Below, piece after piece: positions 35,360-43,852 of a stretch of DNA of 45,041 bases. A program made the position numbers and the translations under genes. Each line of letters starts with the position of its first letter. The first letter of the stretch is position 1. Source of the stretch: Thioclava sp. GXIMD4216 (lineage in GTDB: Bacteria; Pseudomonadota; Alphaproteobacteria; Rhodobacterales; Rhodobacteraceae); the NCBI RefSeq assembly GCF_037949285.1, contig NZ_CP149930.1:1-45041 (forward strand), in the 5' to 3' direction. Under the pieces are notes generated by a model, which was not told where the DNA came from, ran no database searches, and saw only the letters and a program-made list of their open reading frames with translations.

Positions 35360-37420
35360 TCAGGCTTTGAGGGTCAGTTCGCTGAGCCAGGGCCGCAGCT
35401 CTGCGGCATTCATCTCGCGCCGGACAAGCAGCTCCTCAGCAAGGCGTTCGAGCAGATCCCGGTGCGGTTGCAGGAGCTCACCCGCTCTCTGTTCGAAGCC
35501 CCAAAGCTTGACGCGCACGCGACCCCAATACTTTTCGGGTATCCGGGTCGTGTCAGGTTCTCCGAGCCAGGCGGGGCCATGAATTCCAAGTCCCGTTTGT
35601 CGATCGAAGAACATCTGCAGGTGCGTGGCGCGCTCGAGATCGCTTCCCGGACCGCCACCGCTGCCAGCACTGACATTTCCAAGGACAAGGCGCTCCGCGG
35701 CACGGCCGCTCATATGCATCATCATTTCACGCTCGAACTCTGCCAGCGTTCCCTCCCGGAGTGCAGACTGTCGTATCGTCCGTCCGTCTTCCTGTCCGAT
35801 CACCACGCGCTCGACGGCGGCGGCGCCGAGCAGCCGCGCCGCGACCAGGGTGTGCCCGGCCTCGTGCAGGGCAATGCGGCGCTCGAGGGCCGGCTGGTCC
35901 AGTCGCCCGCCGCCCAGCTGTACCGCGAGCAAGTCGGCGTCGAAGGGGGCCCCGTCGCGGCGCGCCTTGGCCCTCGCCGCGCGAAGCGTCGCGTCGATCT
36001 CGGCCGGTGTCTGCCCAGCACAGAGCCGCGCTAGGGGCGTCACATCCGCGGCACCGGGAAACACCTGCCGGAGCATGTGGGCAATCTGCGCAAGCGGCGG
36101 CCTCGTGAGCTCCACGATCTGGTCGAAGCGGCCAGGCCGGACGATCGCAGGATCGAGCGTGTCTACGGCATTGCAGGCCCCAACCAAAACGGTGCCGTCG
36201 AGTGCAAGGAACTTATCGATTTCCCTCAGTAACGTGTTGATCACCTGCCTTCGATAATTGCTGTTACGCTCACTGTCCTTGGCATCCCGGGCACCAAATG
36301 AATCGATCTCGTCGAGAAAAACAATGCAGGGACGGCGCGATGCCGCGTCCGAGAATGTCTTGAGCATGGCCCCAAGCATATCACCGAGATGACCGCGTGA
36401 TTGCCATTCGCCAGCGCTGGCAATGACAATTTCCACATCCGCCGACCGTGCGATGGCTTGCGCCAACACGGTCTTACCAGTTCCTGGCTCGCCATAAAAC
36501 AGCAAGGACCGCGGGATCTCCGACCAGCGTGCCCCACCCGTTTTGCATGCCTGAATATCCACAGCGAGGTCTCCCGCCATGCGATGCGCATGAGACGACC
36601 CTCCGATTTCTTCAAGGGTGAGGCCATCCTGACGCACGGAATGATCAGGCTGGACCATCTTTTGCAGCGCTTGGGCCGCCGCGACGGCCGTCGGCGCTCG
36701 CAAGGCCATGAGAATGGATGGGGGGGCGATTTGGGCCAGAGCGGCGTCATCCGGCAGCAGGCGCAGGACAGCTTCGCGGTCCTCTGCGCTGGAAACGTTG
36801 TAGAGCTCGCAGATCAGGACGAGCATGATGATGCGATTAATGGGTGCGAGGCGTTCCGCATATGGCAGGATGCGCTGGAGAGGTTCAGACAGCTCCAGTC
36901 CGTTGGGTAGTAAGATCAAAATGGGGGCCGACAAGGGCAGCGCTTCGCTGATGCGATTTTCAAAGGCGGCCTGCTGCGCCTTGGAAACTTCCCCGGTGTT
37001 CTGGGTGTCGGGCTTGCAGAGCTGGAGGACCGGCCCACTCGGACGGTGCGGGCTGCGCGTGTAAACCTGCACGTCTGGAGGCAGCACGCCGTGTTTCAGA
37101 AGATAGTCGATGAGGGACAGTTCGCGCGGCTTGATGCCGGCCCACATACTCACGCCTCCAGAACGCAGAAGCCGCTCCTGCAACTTTTCCCCGGGTCCGA
37201 AGCTGGCGGCCATACGGATGAGCATGAGGAGGCGGCCGGCGTGCGTGGTTATGATGGTGCGTTCCGTCCGAGAAGACCGCGTGCCGCCGCTGTCGCCATC
37301 CCAGACCTCGATCGGGGCAACGTCTTCGCTGTCGACGCTTTCACTCAGGCATCTGCTCCAGGTGACGAAACCTGGCAGCCAATCTGGCGGATAACTGCTG
37401 GTAGTATGGGTATTGGTCAT
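35360..37420 (-). CDS. Soluble FtsH-like AAA+ protease with M41 zinc-peptidase domain
   Basis: 686 aa from ATG 37420 (MTNTHTTSS), fixed by AAGGAG six bases upstream; an open extension to 37462 has no ribosome site. An N-terminal region (1-260) of unknown fold replaces the two membrane helices of FtsH. The AAA+ domain has GEPGTGKT (310-317), VFLDEID (367-373) and the RPGRFDQ arginine-finger box (428-434). The peptidase has HEAGH (519-523) and a distal Asp in GSDLERAT (about 594) as third zinc ligand. It unfolds and degrades proteins with ATP. Absence of transmembrane segments and a GIY-YIG partner downstream set it apart from housekeeping FtsH. The target is unknown. Confidence 0.88.
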   Translation of the reverse strand: MTNTHTTSSYPPDWLPGFVTWSRCLSESVDSEDVAPIEVWDGDSGGTRSSRTERTIITTHAGRLLMLIRMAASFGPGEKLQERLLRSGGVSMWAGIKPRELSLIDYLLKHGVLPPDVQVYTRSPHRPSGPVLQLCKPDTQNTGEVSKAQQAAFENRISEALPLSAPILILLPNGLELSEPLQRILPYAERLAPINRIIMLVLICELYNVSSAEDREAVLRLLPDDAALAQIAPPSILMALRAPTAVAAAQALQKMVQPDHSVRQDGLTLEEIGGSSHAHRMAGDLAVDIQACKTGGARWSEIPRSLLFYGEPGTGKTVLAQAIARSADVEIVIASAGEWQSRGHLGDMLGAMLKTFSDAASRRPCIVFLDEIDSFGARDAKDSERNSNYRRQVINTLLREIDKFLALDGTVLVGACNAVDTLDPAIVRPGRFDQIVELTRPPLAQIAHMLRQVFPGAADVTPLARLCAGQTPAEIDATLRAARAKARRDGAPFDADLLAVQLGGGRLDQPALERRIALHEAGHTLVAARLLGAAAVERVVIGQEDGRTIRQSALREGTLAEFEREMMMHMSGRAAERLVLGNVSAGSGGGPGSDLERATHLQMFFDRQTGLGIHGPAWLGEPDTTRIPEKYWGRVRVKLWGFEQRAGELLQPHRDLLERLAEELLVRREMNAAELRPWLSELTLKA

Positions 37421-37470
37421 ATTGCACTCCTTGCTTGAAGCGCGCCTTAGATGACCCCTCATAATTATGC

Positions 37471-37525
37471 AACCAATTGATATATTTGGTTTTTTCGCAA
37501 ATTCTGTGAACTTGTTTTTTTCACA
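37471..37525. promoter_or_regulatory. Inverted repeats upstream of the protease operon
   Basis: Two imperfectly spaced dyads lie in AT-rich DNA 50-105 bases before the protease ATG: AACCAA/TTGGTT (37471-37491) and TGTGAA/TTCACA (37505-37525). They are candidate operators. No confident -35/-10 pair could be assigned. Confidence 0.4.
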
Positions 37526-37690
37526 AATCCAAGATTCTGGGGTGGGGAGAGGCGTATTGATCGGCTGTTATGCGGCAATCCTCTTGATTTCATTGGGGCA
37601 GCAGTGCGGGCGGTGCAAATCGGTCGTACGATATAAAGCACAGGAAAAAGGATTTTCGCATTCTGGCACAGCGCCGATGGCATGCGTCAC

Positions 37691-38296
37691 CTACCGCCAC
37701 ATCCTGGCGGCGATGTTCTGTTCTTCCTTGCCGACGGCATCCGCGTAGATTGATGTCGTCGAGAGCTGCGCATGGCCGAGCCAGCGCTGCAGCATGTGCA
37801 GCGGCACGCCCTGAACGGTCGCATGCACGCCGAAGCCGTGCCTGAGCCCCTTCGGACTACGATGCGGGGCATCGGGAACGCCCGCCTCGATCATGACGCG
37901 CTTCACGATCTGCCAGACCCGCACCCGGCCGAGGTTCCAGATCGGCTGCGCTGCCTTCTTCCGCGAGCGCTGCGCCTCGCGGATGCCATGCGCGGTGTTG
38001 AGCGTGTCGAGGAATTCCGTCGGGACGGGCACGGAGCGGAAGATCACCTTCTGCCGCCCTTGGGCGTCCTTTCTCTTCTTCAATGAGCGGATCGCGATAC
38101 TGCCACCGGAAAGATCGACCCGGGCCGGGGTGATCTCGAGGAGCTCGGACGGCCGACAGCCGGTCCAGTGCAGCATCTCGCAAAGCGTGCGGTCACGGGC
38201 GGGCTGACGCCGGGCGGCGGCGAGATAGGCCGCCCGCTCTTCGGCGTTTAGATAAAGCCGGTTCCCAGCGGTGTCATGGAGACGCATTTCACTCAT
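37691..38296 (-). CDS. Short tyrosine-type site-specific recombinase
   Basis: A 201-aa protein that is essentially only a catalytic domain, with no N-terminal core-binding domain. Active-site residues: R48 (GCRPSELLE), K73/K74 in the beta-hairpin, R152 in SPKGLRHGF (the usual His is K149), H175 in LGHAQ and the nucleophile Y184 (TSIYADA). Such minimal integrases are common on proteobacterial plasmids and may resolve dimers or move small cassettes. A perfect 31-bp palindrome with dif-like half-sites lies 86 bases upstream (38382-38412) and could be its target or operator. Confidence 0.88.
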   Translation of the reverse strand: MSEMRLHDTAGNRLYLNAEERAAYLAAARRQPARDRTLCEMLHWTGCRPSELLEITPARVDLSGGSIAIRSLKKRKDAQGRQKVIFRSVPVPTEFLDTLNTAHGIREAQRSRKKAAQPIWNLGRVRVWQIVKRVMIEAGVPDAPHRSPKGLRHGFGVHATVQGVPLHMLQRWLGHAQLSTTSIYADAVGKEEQNIAARMWR

Positions 38297-38381
38297 GTGA
38301 AACAGAATGCCCGAATACTGTTAAGCCGGAAAGCCCAGAAAGCTTCCTGCCCCGCGGATCCGGCCTTGGTGGAGGACTACG

Positions 38382-38412
38382 AATTTAACACTATTAGTAA
38401 TAGTGTTAAATT
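38382..38412. repeat. Perfect 31-bp palindrome, candidate recombination site or operator
   Basis: Arm AATTTAACACTATTA (38382-38396) and its exact complement (38398-38412) flank a single G. The right half contains TAGTGTTAAAT, matching the XerD half-site consensus TTATGTTAAAT at 9 of 11 positions, and the left half mirrors it. Seen as a core site it is 11-7-11. It sits upstream of the short integrase gene, divergent side. Confidence 0.65.
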
Positions 38413-38559
38413 GATGCGGAACTCGGGGACGACGCACATACTGACGTCAGACGAGGCAAACCGCGAATGACCTTGATGCCTATCCTTACCCATGCGCTCG
38501 AGCGCGACGTCGACCTTCTTCTGGTGGAGAAATTGGCCTGAAATCCAGAATTCGTCCTG

Positions 38560-38690
38560 ATGACCAAGCGGGATTTTGCGTTGTGTCGACCGGTGCGGTC
38601 CCACAGTCCGACAGGCGCGGCGTTCGGAAATGCCAAGTTCCTGCCGAGGCTTTGTCAGGTTGTTGACGCTCAGACTCAGCTTGGCGTGAA
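38560..38690 (-). pseudogene. IS3-family (IS407-type) transposase OrfB remnant
   Basis: A minus-strand reading frame contains LGISERRACRTVGPHRSTQRKIP, close to the start of OrfB in IS407-group elements (…LSERRAC…LGQHRSTQR…P.G). Nothing else of the transposase, including the DDE core, is left. Flanking sequence does not show intact ends. Confidence 0.65.
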
Positions 38691-38736
38691 CATTGCCACT
38701 TAGGCGGCCAATTCTGCTGCATAGCCAGCCCATAAG

Positions 38737-39060
38737 TCAAAAGCATCGTTTCTCGCGTGGCGGTACGCTTTGGCGGACAGGCGGTGGCGTTTTGGGTGGG
38801 ACAGACAGGTAATCTGGTCATGAGCGAACAGGAATCGTTACGCTTGCCTTGGGGATTTGAAGCGCCCCATCATCTTTTCTCGCCGTCGGGTGTGTCGGTG
38901 CGATGCTTCGCTCCTGTTGTTTAGACCTTTATGCTGGCGATGCTCCAGGCCGAGCACAATCTCCACTTTAGCGGCTCCATAAGAGCGAAGCTTGTCCGTC
39001 ACCATAACGGGGCTACTTTCCACTTTAAGAACTGCACAAGAAAAAGCAGCGCTAGCAGCC
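38737..39060 (-). pseudogene. IS6-family transposase C-terminal remnant
   Basis: Minus strand: AAFSCAVLKVESSPVMVTDKLRSYGAAK…EHRQHKGLNNRSEASH…TRRREKMMGRFKSPRQA, then a stop and a readable RFLFAHDQI continuation. This is the last third of an IS6/IS240-type DDE transposase including the final catalytic Glu region. The N-terminus and both terminal repeats are missing and the frame is broken, so it is inactive. Confidence 0.8.
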
Positions 39061-39178
39061 CCTACACAAAAGAAGGGTTTCCGGAGGCGGCTTTTCGGTT
39101 AAAACTGAGCCAACAATTTAAGTTCTTCGAAATTAATCTGATGCGGCCGCCATACGGTAACAACGCCTAAGTGAACAA

Positions 39179-40081
39179 ATGCAGCTTCAGCCCGAAATTA
39201 TGGATCTCACACCAAGAGATACGAGTGCTCTTTTGGACCTTCTGTTCCAAGACGGGCGCGAGGTCTTTGTCATGTTGGACGGCGCTTTGCTCCCAGACTT
39301 ACCGGAGAGACTGCAGTCGCACCCTCATGAAGCATGCTGCCTGATCCCATCATCAGAAGAAGAAACTGCAAACGCACTGCCATGGATCGCGCGCATAGAG
39401 CGTCACGACGCTCTACTGCGGGATCTTCTCTCTGACAAAATGCCATCTGGAATGTGGTCCATAGACCCAGGGCTGTTTTTTCTATCGACAAAAAGCCTGT
39501 TGGAGCTGACACGCCATTTAAGAAAATTCCACAGACCCCGCGTTGCAGAACGCAAGTCTGCGCTTTTCCTGCGGTATTGGGAGCCCGGGTTACTTGGGCA
39601 ACTACTGAAAGCTGGCATCCCACATATACAAGCACTCATCTCACCAGACATTTCGGTGGTCAGCCGGGTCGGGTCGGATGTGTACAAGTTTACCGCCATG
39701 GAAGAGGCGTGGGATCGACCCGGACAGCTGACTACAGAGCACGTTCGGCAAATCGGCCAAATGCTTACAATGCGCCGTCGGAGTGCCTTGTCAGACAAGA
39801 TCATCGAGACCTTTCCAGATCATGTCTCTCACCTCAAACGCGCGGCTGTCGAACGCGAGGTTCAGGATGCATGGATGAGTGCAAACGACTTTGGGCTACG
39901 TAACGGACAGATACGTGCAAAATTCATCATCACGGCTGTCGCACTGGCTCCAGGTTTTCACAGACACGAAATTATAGAGACTATGTTTCGTCAATCTCCT
40001 GACCCGGATCAGACCTTCAGAGATTACGACACCGTCATTAAGCGTCGCTTCACCGCCATGGCAAAAGAGGAGCGCGATTAA
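39179..40081 (+). CDS. DUF4123 adaptor/chaperone for a T6SS effector
   Basis: A 300-aa soluble protein with the DUF4123 layout: FVMLDGALLPDLPERL near the N-terminus (about 29-44), LPWIARIE (about 67-74), W..DPGLFFLSTKSLLELTRHLRKF (about 92-114), then …RYWEPGLLGQLL (about 130-141). DUF4123 proteins hold effectors and load them onto the VgrG spike. The next gene, a nuclease toxin, begins at the stop codon, so they are translated together. No VgrG or PAAR gene is in the window; loading must use a chromosomal spike. Confidence 0.85.
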   Translation: MQLQPEIMDLTPRDTSALLDLLFQDGREVFVMLDGALLPDLPERLQSHPHEACCLIPSSEEETANALPWIARIERHDALLRDLLSDKMPSGMWSIDPGLFFLSTKSLLELTRHLRKFHRPRVAERKSALFLRYWEPGLLGQLLKAGIPHIQALISPDISVVSRVGSDVYKFTAMEEAWDRPGQLTTEHVRQIGQMLTMRRRSALSDKIIETFPDHVSHLKRAAVEREVQDAWMSANDFGLRNGQIRAKFIITAVALAPGFHRHEIIETMFRQSPDPDQTFRDYDTVIKRRFTAMAKEERD

Positions 40082-40851
40082 TGGTTCTGCCTGCTGTCGT
40101 CTGGGGAGGAATCTGGGTTGCTGGCGCGATTGGCGCGCGCTTGGCTGCACGGCAAGTCATTCGCACGGTCGTCCGCCGCGCCGCACAGATGGCCGCGAGC
40201 AGGGCAGCACAAGCGGCCTATCGCGCGGCCGTTACAGCGGGCACACTTTCACCGGAAGACTATACCGACATCGATAACCAGTTTGCAGACGATCAAGCGA
40301 AGGCAGACGCGCTCGCTAAAGAGATGGAAGCCACTTGTGCAGCAGACCCTGCTAAATGCGAAGCATGTGAGGCCAATCGAGGACACCCCCTTGCGCGAAA
40401 CTGGAACATGTCAGCCCGCGCAAGACAGTATCAGCAATTCATCACCGGTTTTCCGCGCGGAGTAGAATACAACTATAATGGCGTCTATTTCGACGGTTTC
40501 TGGCAACCGATCTGTACGCTGGTCGAGGCCAAAGACAATTATGCTTTCATGTTAGTTGTGCAGACCGATGATGGCGGATTTTTCAGCGATGCTTCCATCA
40601 CGTCCGTAGATTGGCGTTTCAAACGAGCAGCAGGTGATCCCGCCGCAAAAATACAGTTGGTTGGCGAGGCTAGGCGGCAAGACGGAGCTGCACGCCCGCG
40701 TCCGCCCATTCAGCTACAATGGCACTGCGCCCAAATATCTCTGGTCATTATTCTCACCAAAGAATTCCAGTCTGCAGGAGTGCCGATTGTGCCTATCTAC
40801 ACACCAAATCCGAACCATGCAGACCCACATAGTGGCTATATTCAGGAGTAA
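40081..40851 (+). CDS. Tox-REase-5 nuclease toxin, probable T6SS effector
   Basis: 256 aa. The N-terminal 50 residues are Ala-rich and hydrophobic, perhaps a chaperone-binding or membrane segment. A cysteine cluster (C86, C93, C96) precedes the Tox-REase-5 domain (about 105-240): RARQYQQFITGFPRGVEY, then GVYFDGFWQPICTLVEAKDNY with the metal-binding D138 and the E149-x-K151 pair of the restriction-endonuclease fold. The domain degrades target-cell DNA. It is sandwiched between the DUF4123 adaptor and an immunity gene 2 bases downstream, the standard toxin order. No PAAR or MIX domain is evident. Confidence 0.88.
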   Translation: MVLPAVVWGGIWVAGAIGARLAARQVIRTVVRRAAQMAASRAAQAAYRAAVTAGTLSPEDYTDIDNQFADDQAKADALAKEMEATCAADPAKCEACEANRGHPLARNWNMSARARQYQQFITGFPRGVEYNYNGVYFDGFWQPICTLVEAKDNYAFMLVVQTDDGGFFSDASITSVDWRFKRAAGDPAAKIQLVGEARRQDGAARPRPPIQLQWHCAQISLVIILTKEFQSAGVPIVPIYTPNPNHADPHSGYIQE

Positions 40852-40853
40852 CC

Positions 40854-41645
40854 ATGTACAGAATTGCGGGTTTTACACCCGGTGTTCGGGCCGCCAGCGA
40901 CATTGATGCAATCCGCGAAGAGTTCGACCGCATCATACGGCTTGCAAATCATGTACGCTCCTTACATCCGTTGTTCGGGCGGTTCGGCGTAATGGACACA
41001 GAGATCAGCGCACGCGGGCAAGCGCTCATGGATAAAATGAGCCTTCAGGATGATCAAAGTGCTGAAGATATTGCCGAACTTGACCGCTTGTCCGCCGCTC
41101 CGAATACGACATTTCTTTTCGATGCGCCCGAGAATTTCCTCAAATCCATGATTACAGCGCATCAACGCAAAACAGTAGATGACCCTGACGCACCCATATC
41201 ATTATCCGTGCGCACGGATGGCACCTATGAGGGCGAGATTGAACGCGTGGTGTACTGCAACGGTCGAGATTTCGGCAGTATCACGCTCCAAATGCCCATG
41301 CACGATAACACAGACTTCTGGTATCAGAACTGGACGGTCATGCGTGATATCATGTTCGGGGTCATGGATATCTGGAAAGTCGACTGGATCGTCGCCCAAC
41401 CGACCATGTATGTCGGGTTACAGAAAAACCTCTTCCACGATCGCCGGTCATTTGGGTGGATGGGCTGGACACCGCAAGACCTGTCCCGTGGGGCAAACTC
41501 TGCTCTGGCCAGAATGGAGCCTCACAAAAGCGGTACGTTCATGCTTCTTCAGGAGCGGATGATGACCATGAAAGCGCCGGATATCGACGCCTGCAACAAG
41601 GCAGAGGCCTATCTTTTGGATCGCGGGGCCTTGGCGCTCCTGTAG
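40854..41645 (+). CDS. Imm52-like immunity protein
   Basis: A 263-aa soluble protein with AGGAG just upstream of its ATG and only 2 bases after the toxin stop. Residue pattern (W…NWTVMRDIMFGVMDIWKVDWIVAQP and FGWMGWTP) agrees with the Imm52 family, which pairs with Tox-REase-5 toxins. It should bind the nuclease and protect the producer and siblings carrying the plasmid. The module therefore also acts as an addiction-like trait. Last gene of the three-gene cargo operon. Confidence 0.8.
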   Translation: MYRIAGFTPGVRAASDIDAIREEFDRIIRLANHVRSLHPLFGRFGVMDTEISARGQALMDKMSLQDDQSAEDIAELDRLSAAPNTTFLFDAPENFLKSMITAHQRKTVDDPDAPISLSVRTDGTYEGEIERVVYCNGRDFGSITLQMPMHDNTDFWYQNWTVMRDIMFGVMDIWKVDWIVAQPTMYVGLQKNLFHDRRSFGWMGWTPQDLSRGANSALARMEPHKSGTFMLLQERMMTMKAPDIDACNKAEAYLLDRGALALL

Positions 41646-41930
41646 CCCCCCGTTTCCCGCCTGCGTTGCGCTGGGGAGTGGAATGGATGTTATGGAATGC
41701 AGGAGAGACGGGAAGGGAGTCGCGCGGAACGGGTGCGCCACACATCCGGTACAAACGATAGCAATACGGACTGAGCCGCCGGACGCCGCAAAGCGTTAAC
41801 ATGTGCTGCCGTTTCGAAAAGTCTTTCCAAAATGATACAGGGCTTCCGTTCGCTATGCGTAACATTTGATATGGCATTGAACCAATTTGATCTCTAAACG
41901 TGCTGGAAACTCATTATCGGAGAACGTTTT

Positions 41931-43079
41931 TTGACCCGTTTCCGCGTTGATTTGAACACAAAGATTATTCCGAATGATGCGCGTGTCTTTCTAGCAAGAG
42001 CTGGAAAGCAAGGGCACATGTTTCAGCAAGTGTTAGAACATCGAGCAATTGGCCCCGACCTGCCGATGCTTGACCTTGACTTACGGAATGGTCTCGACGG
42101 TGATCCAAATGTCGAAGCAAAGATAAAGCGGGCACGCGCGTTCAGCAGCTGGCTACGAAAGTCCGGCGAGGCGCAAGGGGATAGGCCCTCGCAAAGCGTC
42201 AATGACTACCACGACGCCAATAAACGATCAGGTCATGCTCAGATTGACGGCATCGTCCGTTCCTATTTTCATGAATTGAATGCGGGCGATGTTTTAGTAA
42301 TCCCTAATCCATCCTACTTCGGGGACGCGATCATTGCAGAGTTGCTTCCCATCGGCAGCGCTGTAGTCAAAATTCCAGGTACGCGCCGTTTCACAGGGTT
42401 CGAGTTCGACGGTCGCCGCTTCGGCCACTTCAAAATGGTGAAGATGGCTGACCTCCCTAGATCGGTGATCGAGCTGGCAAAGGCTCCGACAGGCCTTGCT
42501 GAAATCAGCAACTCCGTTGTAAAGCGCCGCATTTTTGAACTCGGCTACGACGACTTCGTTCTTGACGATAAGTTTGTATCACGGATTTTCACAACCAAAC
42601 GCGACTTCACGCCTTTTGATGGGAACGTTCTCAACGCGCTCGTCACAATGGTCGCGGAAAACGTAGATCGCCTTGAAACAGACGGTAGGGAGGCAGAACT
42701 CCTTGGCCTAGTACAAGCGGCGTTCGAACAGCTTGAACATGACGATCTTCAAGTGAAGATCGACATTAATTCTCCGGGCTTTTTGGCTGTATTCGACCGG
42801 TCAGTTGTGCCTTTGGTAATAGGTTCAACGCTAGCAATATTGGCGTCAGTGGGTTTCGATGCAACAGCATTCGCTCAAGATACAGTGGTCGAGGTAAGCA
42901 ACAGCGGATCGGCAGAAGTAGCCGATGTATGCAGTCAGGAAGTCAGTCGACTCACTGAAAATATGCTAACGTTGCTGTCAACTGCAGAGGAAGATTTTCA
43001 GCGGACCTGTAACCTTCTGCGCGAAGCGCACGATAACACTGGCGCGCGGACGAATGTAACTGTCGAGGTTGAAAGATGA
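41931..43079 (+). CDS. Unknown protein with PUA/EVE-like sensor region and a membrane segment
   Basis: 382 aa from a TTG start preceded by GGAG at suitable spacing. Residues about 100-185 (…RSYFHELNAGDVLVIPNPSYFGDAIIAELL…FDGRRFGHFKMVKMADLPRSVI…) recall the GD-VVVP…IG.V…R.V.W…PRS pattern of the beta-barrel sensor domains in Mrr-like and EVE/PUA proteins. That is a fold-level impression, not a family match. One transmembrane helix is likely at about 288-308 (VVPLVIGSTLAILASVGF), followed by about 70 residues. Its stop overlaps the next ATG (ATGA). I cannot name the family; a sensor in a two-gene defence unit is possible. Confidence 0.6.
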   Translation: MTRFRVDLNTKIIPNDARVFLARAGKQGHMFQQVLEHRAIGPDLPMLDLDLRNGLDGDPNVEAKIKRARAFSSWLRKSGEAQGDRPSQSVNDYHDANKRSGHAQIDGIVRSYFHELNAGDVLVIPNPSYFGDAIIAELLPIGSAVVKIPGTRRFTGFEFDGRRFGHFKMVKMADLPRSVIELAKAPTGLAEISNSVVKRRIFELGYDDFVLDDKFVSRIFTTKRDFTPFDGNVLNALVTMVAENVDRLETDGREAELLGLVQAAFEQLEHDDLQVKIDINSPGFLAVFDRSVVPLVIGSTLAILASVGFDATAFAQDTVVEVSNSGSAEVADVCSQEVSRLTENMLTLLSTAEEDFQRTCNLLREAHDNTGARTNVTVEVER

Positions 43080-43633
43080 TCAAGGTTCCGAGCACTCGGA
43101 AGGAATGGAGCGCCCTCGGTCAAAAGGCCGCGTGGGGCTTCGTACGCTTCCAAGTTCTTGGGATAATTGTCGGCGCGGCCGTAACCATTATCGTCCAACT
43201 CCTTACAGGCTTCTGGGAGTTTCGGTCTAGCCATGAAGAGATGCTGCATAAGCAATGGAGCGCGGTCGTTGCAGCCCAAGAACAGTTTGAAGTGAAATTG
43301 CAGCAAATCGACATGGTGTTTGATGGTCAACCGTTGCCGACTGCAGGGCGCGAATATGCAACTGCGGCACAGACATATATTCGTTCCATGGAGGCACTCA
43401 GTCGATCATTACCAGACACCTCGACGGCAATTGCAGATTATATCGACACGATCGCTACGCTGCGCAAATACTACGACGTGACATCCCCCCCAGTTCCGAA
43501 TACGGAAGAGTGGATGATCTTCTATGGCAAGTATCGGCAAGATTATAACCGATATATGGCAGCCAGAGAGCAGTACTTAAACGTGCTAGCCGCTGATCTG
43601 GGAGACTACGTTCGATACACTATCAACTCTTAG
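43076..43633 (+). CDS. Unknown single-pass membrane protein coupled to the preceding gene
   Basis: A 185-aa protein with one transmembrane helix at about residues 25-48 (VLGIIVGAAVTIIVQLLTGFW) and a mostly helical soluble domain (50-185) rich in Gln, Tyr and charged residues, possibly a coiled coil. The 4-base ATGA overlap shows it is translated with the sensor-like protein upstream; each has one membrane helix, so they may pair in the inner membrane. No family is recognised. It could be an effector or a structural partner. Confidence 0.65.
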   Translation: MIKVPSTRKEWSALGQKAAWGFVRFQVLGIIVGAAVTIIVQLLTGFWEFRSSHEEMLHKQWSAVVAAQEQFEVKLQQIDMVFDGQPLPTAGREYATAAQTYIRSMEALSRSLPDTSTAIADYIDTIATLRKYYDVTSPPVPNTEEWMIFYGKYRQDYNRYMAAREQYLNVLAADLGDYVRYTINS

Positions 43634-43765
43634 CCCCTCCTGCTTCACTAAATATGTAGCTCTGAGATGGTCACCGTTTCCCATACAGGTTGTCGCCGGA
43701 GCAGCGATATGCAGTAGAACAGGCTTAAAGCATTAGAGCCTTCAACGGGTATTATGGAACGGAAG

Positions 43766-43795
43766 ACAAAAAGGGCGGCCCTTAGGATCGCCCTT
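43766..43795 (-). terminator. Rho-independent terminator, minus strand
   Basis: Stem AAGGGCG/CGCCCTT (43789-43795 with 43771-43777) followed on the minus strand by TTTTT. It lies 58 bases beyond the stop of the decayed minus-strand gene at 43853-44113, so the terminator has outlived its gene. Confidence 0.75.
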
Positions 43796-43852
43796 CTTCA
43801 CTGGAGATGCACATCTCCCGACGTGCAGCGTGTGGACCTCGAACGGTCGGGA

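Noticed and set aside
35102..36034. A 310-codon plus-strand open frame
   Set aside because: Antisense to the AAA+/M41 protease, whose catalytic motifs are clear.
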